64,000 nt of DNA, from the NCBI RefSeq assembly GCF_964340395.1, contig NC_135566.1:21600635-21664634 (forward strand), read 5' to 3'. Made by a program: the position numbers and the translations under genes. Origin of the DNA: Glandiceps talaboti. Taxonomy: Eukaryota; Hemichordata; Enteropneusta; Spengelidae. This document shows, piece after piece, positions 53,971-64,000 of the stretch. Each line of letters opens with the position of its first letter. Position 1 is the first letter of the stretch. Below the pieces are notes generated by a model. It ran no database searches and was not told where the DNA came from. It saw only the letters and a program-made list of their open reading frames with translations.

Positions 53971-55120
53971 AAAAAAAATAAAAAAATACAAAACTTTTAT
54001 AAAAAATACATTTTGACTTTTAATTATATATAATCCTTAAAAATTCTGGTTTGACGAAAAATAAAACAATATTCTCAAATAAATGAAAACTTGTTTCAAT
54101 TGATATAATATGAACATGGAATAAAAGTACATAAACGGTTAAATTAGTTTATCAGTACGAAAAATATAAAAGAAATACTACAGCTAAAATAAAATTATAA
54201 TTCTGGCCTGAACGGCTTACCATATGGGATATCCCAAAACTCGTTCTTTGTAGAAGTTTATTTACATGATAAAAGAATGAAATTTACCCTTGTATTCAGA
54301 TTGTACCAAATTGATGTCTGTGGTACTTCTACTTTCAGTTTCACGGTGATAGTTCGCAGCATTGTAACGATCATCTTGTATAGCTTGGCTTTTAACACAA
54401 CATGCAAGCATACGTATGTTCTGTGTACGTCTGTAACGATGTGACATCAAGACCCCTTCTGTTTCAAATTGGTGTAGACAGTAGATGTCTCTCTTGCATG
54501 ATCATATAAATGTGGGCTGTAAATGAAGGAAGTGACGTAATTTCTGACAAAGCATGCCGTTTTTTCATTTTTTTTCAACTTTTTATTTTTAACTTTTTTT
54601 TCAACTTGTTTCAACGATCATTTTGCTTTGAACAATTTCCCTTCTAGACACCAAAAATATATTACAGAGATTAAGATGTCTTCATACAAAAGCGATTAAG
54701 ATGACGACATAACCTTTGACACGTACGCGTCGCACAATTGTAAGTTGTAAAAACATGTGTATATGTTCTTCTGTTCGCTGGCGACTTCCCAGGCCGGGCG
54801 CGAGTTATAGGGCAATGCACGAAGGGGGACCGATTGTCTGCCATGGCAGACGAATACTCCTACCACGAGAACTTGTACAAGTAGCTGCAGTAAGCCATTA
54901 CATTAAATTGTAGTCTTAATTTTTTGTTCCATCATTCCGGGGATGTACTTCAAACTCACGCAAGATTCCTCGGAATGACAAACACTAAATAACGCCACCT
55001 TTGGAATTTGTGACTATTTTTTGCATCTAAGGAAAACATACACTCACTATTTCTTGATGCTGCGAAATTCATTATTGTTGATACAGATTTGTGATTACTC
55101 TATTGTTGATGTTTGTCAGT
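53971..55120. other. No confident feature
   Basis: AT-rich. A short GC-richer island at 54720-54900 contains an ATG in good context (GCCATGG at 54841) that opens a 13-codon peptide only. It might be a first exon, but no downstream exon could be linked. Confidence 0.35.
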
Positions 55121-55121
55121 A

Positions 55122-55130
55122 CTTACTTAC

Positions 55131-55209
<79 letters not shown>

Positions 55210-55255
55210 TTTGTTTGTTTGTTTGTTTGTTTGTTTGTTTGTTTGTTTGTTTGTT

Positions 55256-55306
<51 letters not shown>

Positions 55307-55372
55307 TTGTCTGTTTGTTTGTCTGTTTGTTTGTTTGTTTGTTTGTTTGTTTGTTTTTTGTTTGTTTTTCAT
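55122..55372. repeat. Compound tetranucleotide microsatellite (TTTA)n(TTTG)n(TCTG)n(TTTG)n
   Basis: About 250 bases of pure tetranucleotide blocks in phase with each other: TTTA, then TTTG, then TCTG, then TTTG again. Three ORFs of Leu/Ile/Cys/Val repeats result and are artefacts. Confidence 0.97.
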
Positions 55373-56055
55373 AAACAAAACTAACTAGGCCTGAGTTCGT
55401 AATAATTTACTGCAACTCTTTGCAGGATTTTGATATCAAGCATTTCCTTTCCAATACTGCATAAACATGTGCCTTTTGAGTCAAACTTCTTACTCTTACT
55501 CCCGGCGTCGCATACATAGATATTGTCATCATCATCATCTGTTGCAAGCCCCTGTGAGACTTTCAACATCGTTTTTAGGGTATCTTTTGTATTCTCTGCA
55601 GATTTTATGAGCTTCAGAGTAGGTTGTTATTACGATGCGTGTCGACAACACAGTTAACAGACTAAAATAGCCCTTAACTCCACTAAGGGCATAGTACATT
55701 CTAAACGGTATCTACACAAGACCCACTTGTACTACACTGGTGTTTTTACATTTTAATTCAAAGGCCACAGGTCCAAAATTCAAGTCACTATGAACAAAAA
55801 CATAATACGATTAAAAAATGTACAGTTCCTATTCATTTGTTTCAGCTCTTACAGTGGTAGAGCGTGTTTGTGAAAGGTTGCAAGAGTTTGTAAATCAAGC
55901 TACCTATACCTGGTTAGACTCTGGTTAGACTGTAAGATACGTCGTGACGTTCCGCCCTCACCGGCCTCCTCTCACCCGGGTTGGCGGATGTGTGGGGGCG
56001 CCCGTCACGGCGTACCTTACGGACTACTACCTGGTCAGATTATATCAGCCCAGTG
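55373..56055. other. No recognisable feature
   Basis: No gene supported. The stretch 55940-56040 is GC-richer. Confidence 0.4.
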
Positions 56056-56867
56056 AATTTTTCATAAGAAGGTGGACAATAAAAATATTGTTGAAAATAA
56101 TATACTTGAACCTAGCATTGGCAAAAAAAAAAATTCAATAGGAAGTTATAATCATTATCAAATTCATTTGAGTCACAAAGAACACAAGTATCGACTCAGT
56201 CACTTTGTCGTTTTCCTGTTTTAATTTTAATCCATACTGGCGTGAAGAGCATCTAAAATGTGCCAACATTCTTCTATGACTAATAATAATGATAATAACT
56301 GATGTTACGTCGAGCTTGAGTATTGACACTGATGTATTCGAAGTAGTTTATTTTGTACTCTGAATTCATTAACATACAACTGTGTAGACGTCCACCTGGA
56401 AGCGCTATTATTATAATGACTCGAGAGACGTTAGATCTTTTGATTGGTCGAGAGAGTATATTAATGTTGGGGCAATGATAAACTAATTAGAGAGATCAAC
56501 GTCTCATGTTAGTGTAGAAGGTGGGAGTCGGACTTCGTCGGAACTCAGTGTGCGTTGTTCACCTGTATACAGTGTCCACATCCACCTTTGAAATAAGTGT
56601 GAGATGACTACGACCTACTGGCAACGAGAAGTTTCCATGTTGGATGTATAGCCGTCAAAGGTGGCTTTTGTGTGAAAACAGTGCAATTTGAGAATAGCGA
56701 ACTTGAACATTCGTAAGGGAGTGTCCAGATCTTACTTCCAGGGGTCCCCGGAGGATTTCCCCTTTTCTTTGTGTATTTTTTTCATGCCCCCATCCTACAA
56801 AAGCTTGGGAAAAATTGATGCCCCCCCCCTGCAATTTCTTGATTTTTTTCCATGCCTCCCCGTAGAC

Positions 56868-56870
<3 letters not shown>
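56056..56870 (+). repeat. Dispersed repeat A, copy 2, with the left end of the TAA-type TIR element
   Basis: It matches 51255-51998 with small differences and one deletion. It continues past TAA (56713-56715) into GGGAGTGTCCAGATCTTACTTCCAG, the left terminus of the element at 52002. The right terminus is missing because the sequence runs into a CA microsatellite near 56870. Confidence 0.8.
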
Positions 56871-56924
<54 letters not shown>

Positions 56925-56965
56925 TACACGTACACAAAACACACTATACATACACATACACAGTG

Positions 56966-56997
<32 letters not shown>

Positions 56998-57052
56998 TGT
57001 ATGTATGTATGTATGTATGTATGTACATGTATGTATGTATGTATGTATGTAT
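56871..57052. repeat. (CA)n and (GTAT)n microsatellites
   Basis: CA repeat at 56871-56920, then mixed CATA, then (GTAT)n of about 85 bases to 57052. Confidence 0.95.
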
Positions 57053-58243
57053 GAATTTACCATGAATTTACCATGAATTTATTGGGGTAGGAAGCCAATC
57101 GGGCTTTTAAAGACCCCTTACTGTTCTGAGGTGGTGATCAACAAATGCCTTAAACTGATTAACTGATGAAGCAGTAATAGCTGACTCCGGTAAACTGTTC
57201 CAAATATCAATATACTCTGAGACTGAAGAAATGTTTGCGAATGTCAAGCCTTGATCTGACCTTATATAGTTTCAAACTATGACCTCTAGTTTTAGTTGAA
57301 GAAACTTGAAAGAAAATTGCTGGGTCTATTCGAGTAAGTCCGCGGAAGATTTTAAAGACTTCTAACAAATCCGCCCTAACTCTTCTTGTTTCCAATGTCA
57401 TCAAGTTTAAAGACTGCAATCTGTCCTCATACGCCAAACTCCGCAGACCTGGAATCATTCTAGTAAAGCGACGCTGCACTTTTTCAAGCAAAACAATGTC
57501 CCGCTTCGTATAAGGAGACCAGACTGGCGAGGCATAGTCTAAATGCGGACGAACTAAAGACTTGTAAAGCGGTATTAAAATATCCTTAGATTTGAAAGTA
57601 AAAGTCCACTTGATCATCCCAAGTACACTATTGGCCTTCTTTACCTTTTCCGCTATATGTGTCCGGGGGTTGAGTGATTTGTGTATTACTACTCCCAAGT
57701 CCTTTTCATAGTCCACGACGGAGAGTTTATTTCCACTCATAACGTACTCGTAGTCCGGATTATTATCACCAACATGAATGACTTTGCATTTGCCCACATT
57801 AAACAACATCTGCCATTCATGTGACCAATCTACCAATGTTTCCAAATCATTTTGTAGTAAAAGCGCATCTTCCTTGGATCCAATACATTGTATTAGTTTT
57901 GTATCGTCTGCAAATTTCAACACTTTACTTATAATGTTCTCATCAATATCATTTATATAAATTAGAAAAAGTACCGGTCCTAGTACAGATCCCTGTGGAA
58001 CACCGCTTAACACACTTTTCCAGTCAGACGTATTGCCATTTAGAATGACTCGTTGTTCCCTGTCCTTCAACCATGCCTCAATCCAAGTTGAAACTTTGCC
58101 ACTAATGCCATGAGCTTCCAATTTTCTGATAAGTCTCTGGTGAGGTACTTTATCGAAGGCTTTCGCTCGATACGCATTTTAAATAAGTCCCACATTTCCT
58201 CCGTAGTTTTACCAGTAAAGTCATCTTCCCAATTTTGTGTACT
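57053..58243 (-). pseudogene. CR1-like LINE fragment with internal deletion
   Basis: Read on the minus strand, the element begins at a (TATG)n tract near 58243. It first encodes the end of the pre-RT region (NWEDDFTG then EEMWDLFKMRIER). It then jumps, out of frame, to the RT motif AFDKVPHQRLIRKLEAHGIS and continues with GVPQGSVLGPVLFLIYINDI, the catalytic KFADDTKL, a DLGVVI motif, RPHLDYASPVW and LLEKVQRRFTRMI. A one-base frameshift occurs just after FFSLRV (about 57207). In the new frame DIWNSLPESAITASSVNQFK completes the CR1 C-terminus, with a stop at 57107-57109. The 3' tail (57053-57087) has short tandem ATTCATGGTAA units, as CR1 elements often do. Nonfunctional. Confidence 0.88.
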
Positions 58244-58300
58244 ATGTATGTATGTATGTATGTATGTATGTATGTATGTATGTATGTACGTATGTATGTA
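58244..58300. repeat. (TATG)n microsatellite
   Basis: About 14 TATG units with one variant, at the 5' edge of the LINE fragment. Confidence 0.95.
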
Positions 58301-58321
58301 TGGAGTTGTTGGAAAAACAGA

Positions 58322-58503
58322 TAGTATCACACGTAAATTAACAGTTTTGAGAACTGGTATAATGTTTGAGCGATCACCTTTGAAGGTAATAAGAATGTGT
58401 ATTTGACGCCGAAACACGTCGTATTGGATGTCAAAGGTCACACCTGTCACGAGCACGACGTGCTCGGGACCGGTGTCTGTCAGCAGAGTCGGCCAAAAAA
58501 AAA
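58322..58503 (+). repeat. Dispersed repeat B, copy 2
   Basis: Same orientation and close match to 53785-53970. The A-rich right end follows GTCGGCC in both copies. Confidence 0.85.
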
Positions 58504-60777
58504 AGTTGGAAAAATAGAAAATAAAATACTTGCCATATATCCCAGGCAGATGATTGTAAAATGTATTATTCCGTAGAGTTTATATCCGATTTAGATAAAG
58601 ATTCACCTGTGCATTTTCGAACATCACACTAGTAACCACGATAACGGTGAGTAAGGTGAGTCGTGCTTCGCGTAGTAGAGAGTGCACGTGAGTACATAAT
58701 GACATGTCCGATAGTACATGTAGTTGTCATCCACGGCAATCGACGAGGGGTGTGTCATGTGTATTTACATCCTACGCCTTCCTTGTTTGTTTGACGTATT
58801 AAATATCATTCGATGAATACATAGCATTTGTTTTAATATCGTATTAAGATTTCTTTATTTTTGACGCGATGCACGGGGCCGGCATGAATACTAGTCTAGT
58901 AGATGTGTGACTAAAAGCTATATAGTTACCATTTGCAGTAGGGATTCATCCAGTAAATCATGCTCATTGTATGAACTTGTCAGACATTCAATGGGATTGG
59001 ACCGAAAACATTCACGAAAACCGAATAATTCTTTTCGTATTATCAATCTTGTTTCATTTACAAATGTCAAATAATTTTTTAATATACTTTACTTCATTCT
59101 TACTAACATTGGCAAGGACCGACACGGAACAATTATCAAAAGTATGTCAAAGTTCAAGTGCTGTAAACACATATAGGTATGAGCCTACGAATACAGTGCG
59201 ATGAAATAAAATTGTCAACAAACCTAAATAGTAATTACCGTCGATAAAAAGAAACGTCTTTATAACAAATATGCGGATGCGGAAAAAAAACTTACATTTT
59301 GTGAGCTTTTTTCACGTGTCACTCGGTCAAAGGAAGCCTATCTAGTACGGGGCTAAGTACGAGGAGTTGGGAGAAAATCATACACGATGACGATCGCGCC
59401 GCTGTTGTGAATCATTATGTATACGTGAAAATATAGGCAAAGCATTTCGATAAACCCACACGTTTTTCTTCTGAAAGTAAATTTCAAGCAATATACACGA
59501 TCAAATTATTGGACCTCAGACACGCGTACGACACACTTGCACTTGTCTAGTGTTGTCTGAGACCGGACAAGCTATGAGTACAGTCTGCGAGAATCTAGAT
59601 CTTGCGTGGATTTGTATGAGTTGTCCTTGAAATGTACTGAATCATATCTTGGTATTTCAAACAAACACGAGGGATTATGTGCCAACAAGATGGAAAATCG
59701 CAAACTTCCTATAGATACATGTTCGTTATACCACATTGTAGGTAAAGTCGTCCTATTTCATTTTATTTGTTGGGCTCTGACATTCCATTTTATTACTAAG
59801 GTATGTAATTCAAACGGGGGCGACTCATCCCGACTTTTGCGGTCTGAGCGCTTTCACAAATCATGCGCCGTTTTCCGACTAATTGCATTTCGCGAGAAAC
59901 AATTGATTAAAATATGGTGTGCACCCACAGGTGTGTTATGTAAGGATGTTGTTAACACCACTTGTAAATTCCCGCCGAGTAAAATTCTGACGTTGATTGG
60001 CTGTCATGCAATATAACGTGTAATACTTGCTCGTTAATACTGACCTCACATAGAGACAATAGTTTCCCGCCAAAATGTAAAATCACAGGTGATGGGTTCA
60101 TTTTTGCTCTTTATTTTGATTGGTTCTCAATACCTTTTCAAATACTTGTAAATCCGTCTTACTACAGCTCAAAAAGTTCAAAATGGCTACACATCTATCT
60201 GTAATGTCTGTCTGTGAATTGCTGAGGCTCGATGGAAGATGCGACTTGTAAAGAAAGAGGAAGCCCAAAGTTGTGCCTACCTGTTTGGTTGGGATAACTG
60301 ACATCATGCTAGGATAGATTTTATTTGCTTCGTTTTTGACATCATGCTATTTTTTTCTCTTGTACGGATTGGGTTGGGTTGGGTTATGTGGGCAATGGAC
60401 AACTGTTTGGCCAATTCCATTGTCTAGGAGAAGCAAAAATTGTAGGCTCGATTAGTTGAAAAAAGTTGGAAAATTTGGGACAAAAATAACATGACTTCAT
60501 AGTTACGTGAACGAAATTAATGAAAGCGTTCTATTTTGCCACTACCAGTTCAAACAGAAGCTAAAATAAATTGAATGGCCGGCACTTTCTATCTTGCACT
60601 TCGCACATTTCGTCACCAATAACTTTAATTAATTCACTAATATTTAAATTTCTCCTCATTAATGCATGTCAAATTGTCTTTTTGAAATGGTATTGTATCA
60701 TAGATCTCGGTCTCTCATTATATATGTTCGCGATGAAAAAAAAAGAATTAAGCAAAGAAAAATTAAAAACCAACCAG
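58504..60777. other. No recognisable feature
   Basis: Short ORFs only, including a 136-codon one at 59606-60016 with no known domain. A (TTGGG)n stretch occurs at about 60368-60384. No gene can be supported. Confidence 0.4.
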
Positions 60778-61076
60778 GTGGGCACAATAATGGAGCTGGA
60801 CAAGAAGACCAGAGACAGTTGGATGTGATTATCAATCTCAAGGCAGACGTAAGTAATAATTGTCTTATAAAGTGATTTTACCAGTGTACGTTATTGGAAC
60901 ATTAGAAGTTAGAGACTTTCAAGTCTGTGGTATGTAACAGAATAAGATATTACAATATCAATGAATGCTATATATTGAAAAAGTATTTTTTTAAAAAAAA
61001 CTATTGTTTGATGAATTCACTTTCAGATGGAACATCCCCAAGATAGATGGATGTGATTTTCAATCCCAAGGCAGAA
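60778..61076 (+). other. Two related exon-like segments
   Basis: Segment 1 (60778-60848) follows AACCAACCAG and ends at GTAAGTA. Segment 2 (61027-61076) follows CACTTTCAG and ends at GTGAGTC. Both contain GGATGTGATT-TCAATC-CAAGGCAGA and are followed by AATAATTGTCTTATA. The frame in segment 1 reads QEDQRQLDVIINLKAD. In segment 2 the matching frame has a stop upstream (TAG). They may be an exon and its decayed copy from an unidentified gene, or pieces of a repeat. Confidence 0.3.
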
Positions 61077-63160
61077 GTGAGTCAATAATTGTCTTATATA
61101 TAATATAGTTTTTGTATTTTTTGAAATGGTATTGGTGTCTTAGGTCGCTCTCATTACAGCTGCATTTTTTTTGTGTGATTTTGAGGGCTTTTTCGTCTGT
61201 AATCGTGCTTTTTTTCGTTTCGACGTTTAACCCAAATCAAACGCTATAATTCTTCTAACGCAAACGCAAATCGACAGAACCGATTCATATCTGAATCTGT
61301 AGCGGTTTTGCTATATCACTTTTACTACGCTACAACCGCTGCAGACCCCCCTATTTAACGCTCCCCTCAAAAATCTGTTGGATCAGTGAGCACATTTTGT
61401 TGTTGTTTGATATGTCATCCCCTAACCTTTAACCTAGCTAGTACTATAATCATAAAAATGGAGGAGTGCAATAATGTGGAAGGTAGTGAGGTAACTACTT
61501 GTTTAATATTATAATAAGTCATACATGGAAGTTCAAAGTTGAGGTTTGTGTAATTTAAATATATCAAGAATTTGAAGCCCACTAAAGAAATGGTTGGAAT
61601 GTGCAGAGATACAACTAAAAGAATAGCCTGGACTGCCATTTTTTTGAGACTTGTGATTCAGCGTGTTCATTTTAAGCTGGCCACCGACCAGTTTGCCCGG
61701 CTTTTCAGTCAATTGGGTCGGCTATTCAGCAGCTAAAAATTTACAAATTACATGCAAAATTGGATTTGTACTTTGATAATTTCAAATTGCTAAGAAAAGC
61801 ACTAAAAATGAACTCTCTATTTCCGTTAGTAACGAAATATAGATGATCTAATCGATCGTACTCAAATGTTATCGTACTCGGAATATCGGTTTTGTTGTTG
61901 CTTTGCCGAGTTGACGTTCGGGTGGGGAGATCTACTCAATCGAGCACAAATGTCAATCGAACATTACCGAACGTGAGAAATGGAACGGAGCTCGGCGGCA
62001 TTGGCTTCCGATTGTTTCCGAAACTTACCTAAAATTCGAAGATCGGCATTCAAAATGACGTCGTCCAAGAAACATAAAGTACATCTCGTAAATACCCTCG
62101 GAAATTTTAGTTTTCCAAAGTGTGGTCGAACTAAGTTTGGTAGGTTGAGTTGCAACACTGTTCAGAGTGTAGGAATTTTCATTTAATTGTATAATTTGAA
62201 TAACAAATCGCACAAATGACAGGATTTCTGATCGTGATCATGATATATGACATTGACAAATAATGTACTTTGACAGATCGTAACATATTGGCTGTTCAAC
62301 TAAGTTCTAGTTCAGTGTCACACGAAGGCGATCATTTGAGCACATGTGATTTAAGTGACGTCTCTGATGCTTATTTTCGTAATTAATCCTGTCAGAGTTT
62401 ACAAATAGATGACAAACGTGTTTTGGAATGTTGATGATGCTGATAAAATATAGTCCATTTTCTCTAAACTTATTTACATACTACATGTACAAAGGCGTAT
62501 ATGTACGTGAGCTTTGAATTTTAATTTACATTATTTTAATGGTTTAACTGATTATGTAGTTATAACCATTTCTGTGAGTAAATCTTTTGTTGACAACTTC
62601 GATAAATTTATGGATCAACAGATCTTGAATGTGAAAATCTTTAACTGTTTTTGGCAACGTTTCATTTTTCTTGTAAAGTTCATACATTGAAAATAATAAG
62701 TTTTAAAGTAATAATAATAAGGTTACCTTTTTGAAATCTCGTTTTGAAGCAACTATGTATCACTACTATATAAAATTGAGTGAGCAGTTCTATTGTCTAA
62801 AGTTTGAAAGTGTGTACTTTTATTTTTGAAATTCTAAACCAACATTGTTTAACTAAATGCAGACAACAATGAATGGTTATGCACTACTCGTTTTAAAAAT
62901 CCATAGCTATTTCCAAAATAATTGAGATGTACAACAGTGTAGATAGAACATGTGTTCCCGTTTGGGAGAATGATCATTGAAATTTCCTTGTAGGGTGATT
63001 AAAAGTACATAACATCCTCTTTCAGAACTCATTTGTAGATAAAGAAGAGACCAATAATCTGAGACTAGTACATGTACAGTACAAGTAGTTAGTCAGTTAC
63101 CAGTCAGTCACATCCATCAAAACAATAAAAAACCGCTTCACAATAAAATTATTTAAAAAT
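61077..63160. other. No recognisable feature
   Basis: A CpG-containing stretch lies at 61850-62060, with ATGs at 61980 and 62055, but no exon chain could be built. Confidence 0.4.
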
Positions 63161-63164
63161 ACAA

Positions 63165-63290
63165 CGATAAAAGTAAGACCAGCTCGAATACAATGGTATA
63201 AAAGTAAGGCCAGCTTATAAAGCCAGCTTATAAAAGTAATGCCAGCTCGAATACAATGATAAAAATAAGACCAGCTCGAATACAGTAATA
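63165..63290. repeat. Short interrupted repeat (AAGTAAGACCAGCTCGAATACAAT type)
   Basis: ACCAGCTCGAATACA and GCCAGCTTATAAA variants recur about five times. Confidence 0.6.
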
Positions 63291-63294
63291 CAAT

Positions 63295-64000
63295 GATGAG
63301 AGATGTTGTAGTACAACTGAAGCAGTCAGTCAGTCACCTGTAAGTCAGCCATTAAGCTGTACGTGTACATTACAAGGAGTCAGTCAGTCACCAGTCAGTC
63401 ATTCATTAAGTCAGGCAGTCAGAAATGTTGCAGTACAACTGAAGAAGTCAGTCAGCCACCAAGTAGTACATGTACATTACAAAGAGTCTGTCAGTCACTA
63501 GTCAGTCTGTCAGTCAGTCAGTCAGTCAGAAATGTTGTAGTACAACTGAAGCAGTCAGTCACCTGTCAGTAAGCCATCAAGTAGTACGTGTACATCAAGT
63601 AGTATATGTACAATACAAGGAGTCTGTCATTCACTAGTCAGTCAGTCAGTCAGTCAGTCAGTCAGTCACAAATGTTGTAGTACAACTGAATTAGTCAGTT
63701 AGTCAGTCAGTCAGTCAGTCAGTCAGTCAGTCAGTCAGTCACCTGTCAGTCACCCAGCCATCAAGTAGTACATGTAAATTACAAGGAGTCTGTCAGTCAC
63801 TAGTCAGTCAGTCAGTCAGAAATGTTGTAGTACAACTGAAGCAGTCTGCAGCCAGTCAGTCAGTCACCTGTAAGTCAGTCATTAAGCTGTACGTGTACAT
63901 TACAAGGAGTCAGTCAGTCCCCAGTCAGTCATTTATTAAGTCAGGCAGTCAGAAATGTTGCAGTACAACTGAAGAAGTCAGTCAGCCACCAAGTAGTACA
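63295..64000. repeat. CAGT-rich array, units of ~105-150 bp, runs off the right edge
   Basis: GTTG(T/C)AGTACAACTGAA occurs at about 63305, 63427, 63533, 63674, 63824 and 63956. Each is followed by (CAGT)n of variable length, a CATCAAGTAGTACATGTACA block and AGGAGTCTGTCAGTCACTAG. Unit length varies mainly with the number of CAGT repeats. Confidence 0.85.

Noticed and set aside
54720-54900. GC-richer island with GCCATGG and a short peptide MADEYSYHENLYK
   Set aside because: It reaches a stop after 13 codons unless spliced at a weak GTAGCT. No downstream exon recognised.
59606-60016. 136-codon plus-strand ORF
   Set aside because: No domain, no repeat, no splice support, and ordinary length for chance ORFs in this base composition.
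61980-62186. Possible first coding exon (ATG at 61980 or 62055, GTAGGT-like donor near 62139)
   Set aside because: The peptide is not recognisable and no second exon could be joined downstream in the window.
1-64000. tRNA, rRNA or other structured RNA genes
   Set aside because: No A/B box pair with a cloverleaf and no conserved rRNA or snRNA segment was recognised by eye. A covariance-model scan would be needed to exclude small ones.

Overview
This is animal nuclear DNA. It is AT-rich and holds one clear intron-containing protein gene on the + strand, non-LTR retrotransposon fragments, several inverted-repeat (TIR) elements and an exceptional load of minisatellites. Nothing in it is prokaryotic: there is no operon-like packing and there are no long ORFs apart from repeat artefacts. 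The spliced gene, the CR1/L2-type reverse transcriptase relics and the many short dispersed repeats suit a marine invertebrate bilaterian. I cannot fix the phylum from sequence alone.

The host gene is eIF4H, a translation initiation factor with one RRM domain and a Gly/Arg-rich tail. Seven coding exons can be joined by eye with consistent splice phases: 5811-6003, 13197-13245, 13737-13801, 14587-14680, 15034-15129, 19129-19368 and 21295-21464 (stop codon at 21462-21464). The small first exon with the ATG lies upstream and was not identified with confidence. A long 3' UTR follows, with several AATAAA signals up to about 23128.

Layout. 1-5810: upstream region with a LINE fragment (801-1150, - strand) and dispersed repeats. 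5811-21464: eIF4H. Its introns hold two TIR elements with TAA target-site duplications (6337-8676 and 11313-12950), a perfect-looking hairpin element, a foldback element with a 24-copy 40-bp array in one arm, a 20-copy 65-bp array, and a decayed tandem copy of part of exon 3. 23547-25406: a small TIR element abutting an alternating 51/48-bp array. 25407-26905: about 41 copies of a 36-bp unit. 26906-42812: about 338 copies of an unrelated 47-bp unit, with multi-kilobase nested tandem duplications. 42813-48919: foldbacks, a SAP-like transposon protein relic and two LINE fragments. 48890-51245: an 18-bp array that begins inside the terminal codons of a LINE ORF. 51255-58503: two similarly ordered sets of dispersed repeats, a third TAA-flanked TIR element and an internally deleted CR1-like LINE. 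58504-64000: little recognisable, except a pair of exon-like segments near 60.8-61.1 kb and a CAGT-rich array running off the right edge.

Tandem repeats cover roughly a third of the window. Several arrays touch or arise inside mobile-element ends (LINE 3' tail, foldback arm, TIR end). That is the most interesting theme here: mobile-element termini apparently seeding minisatellites.
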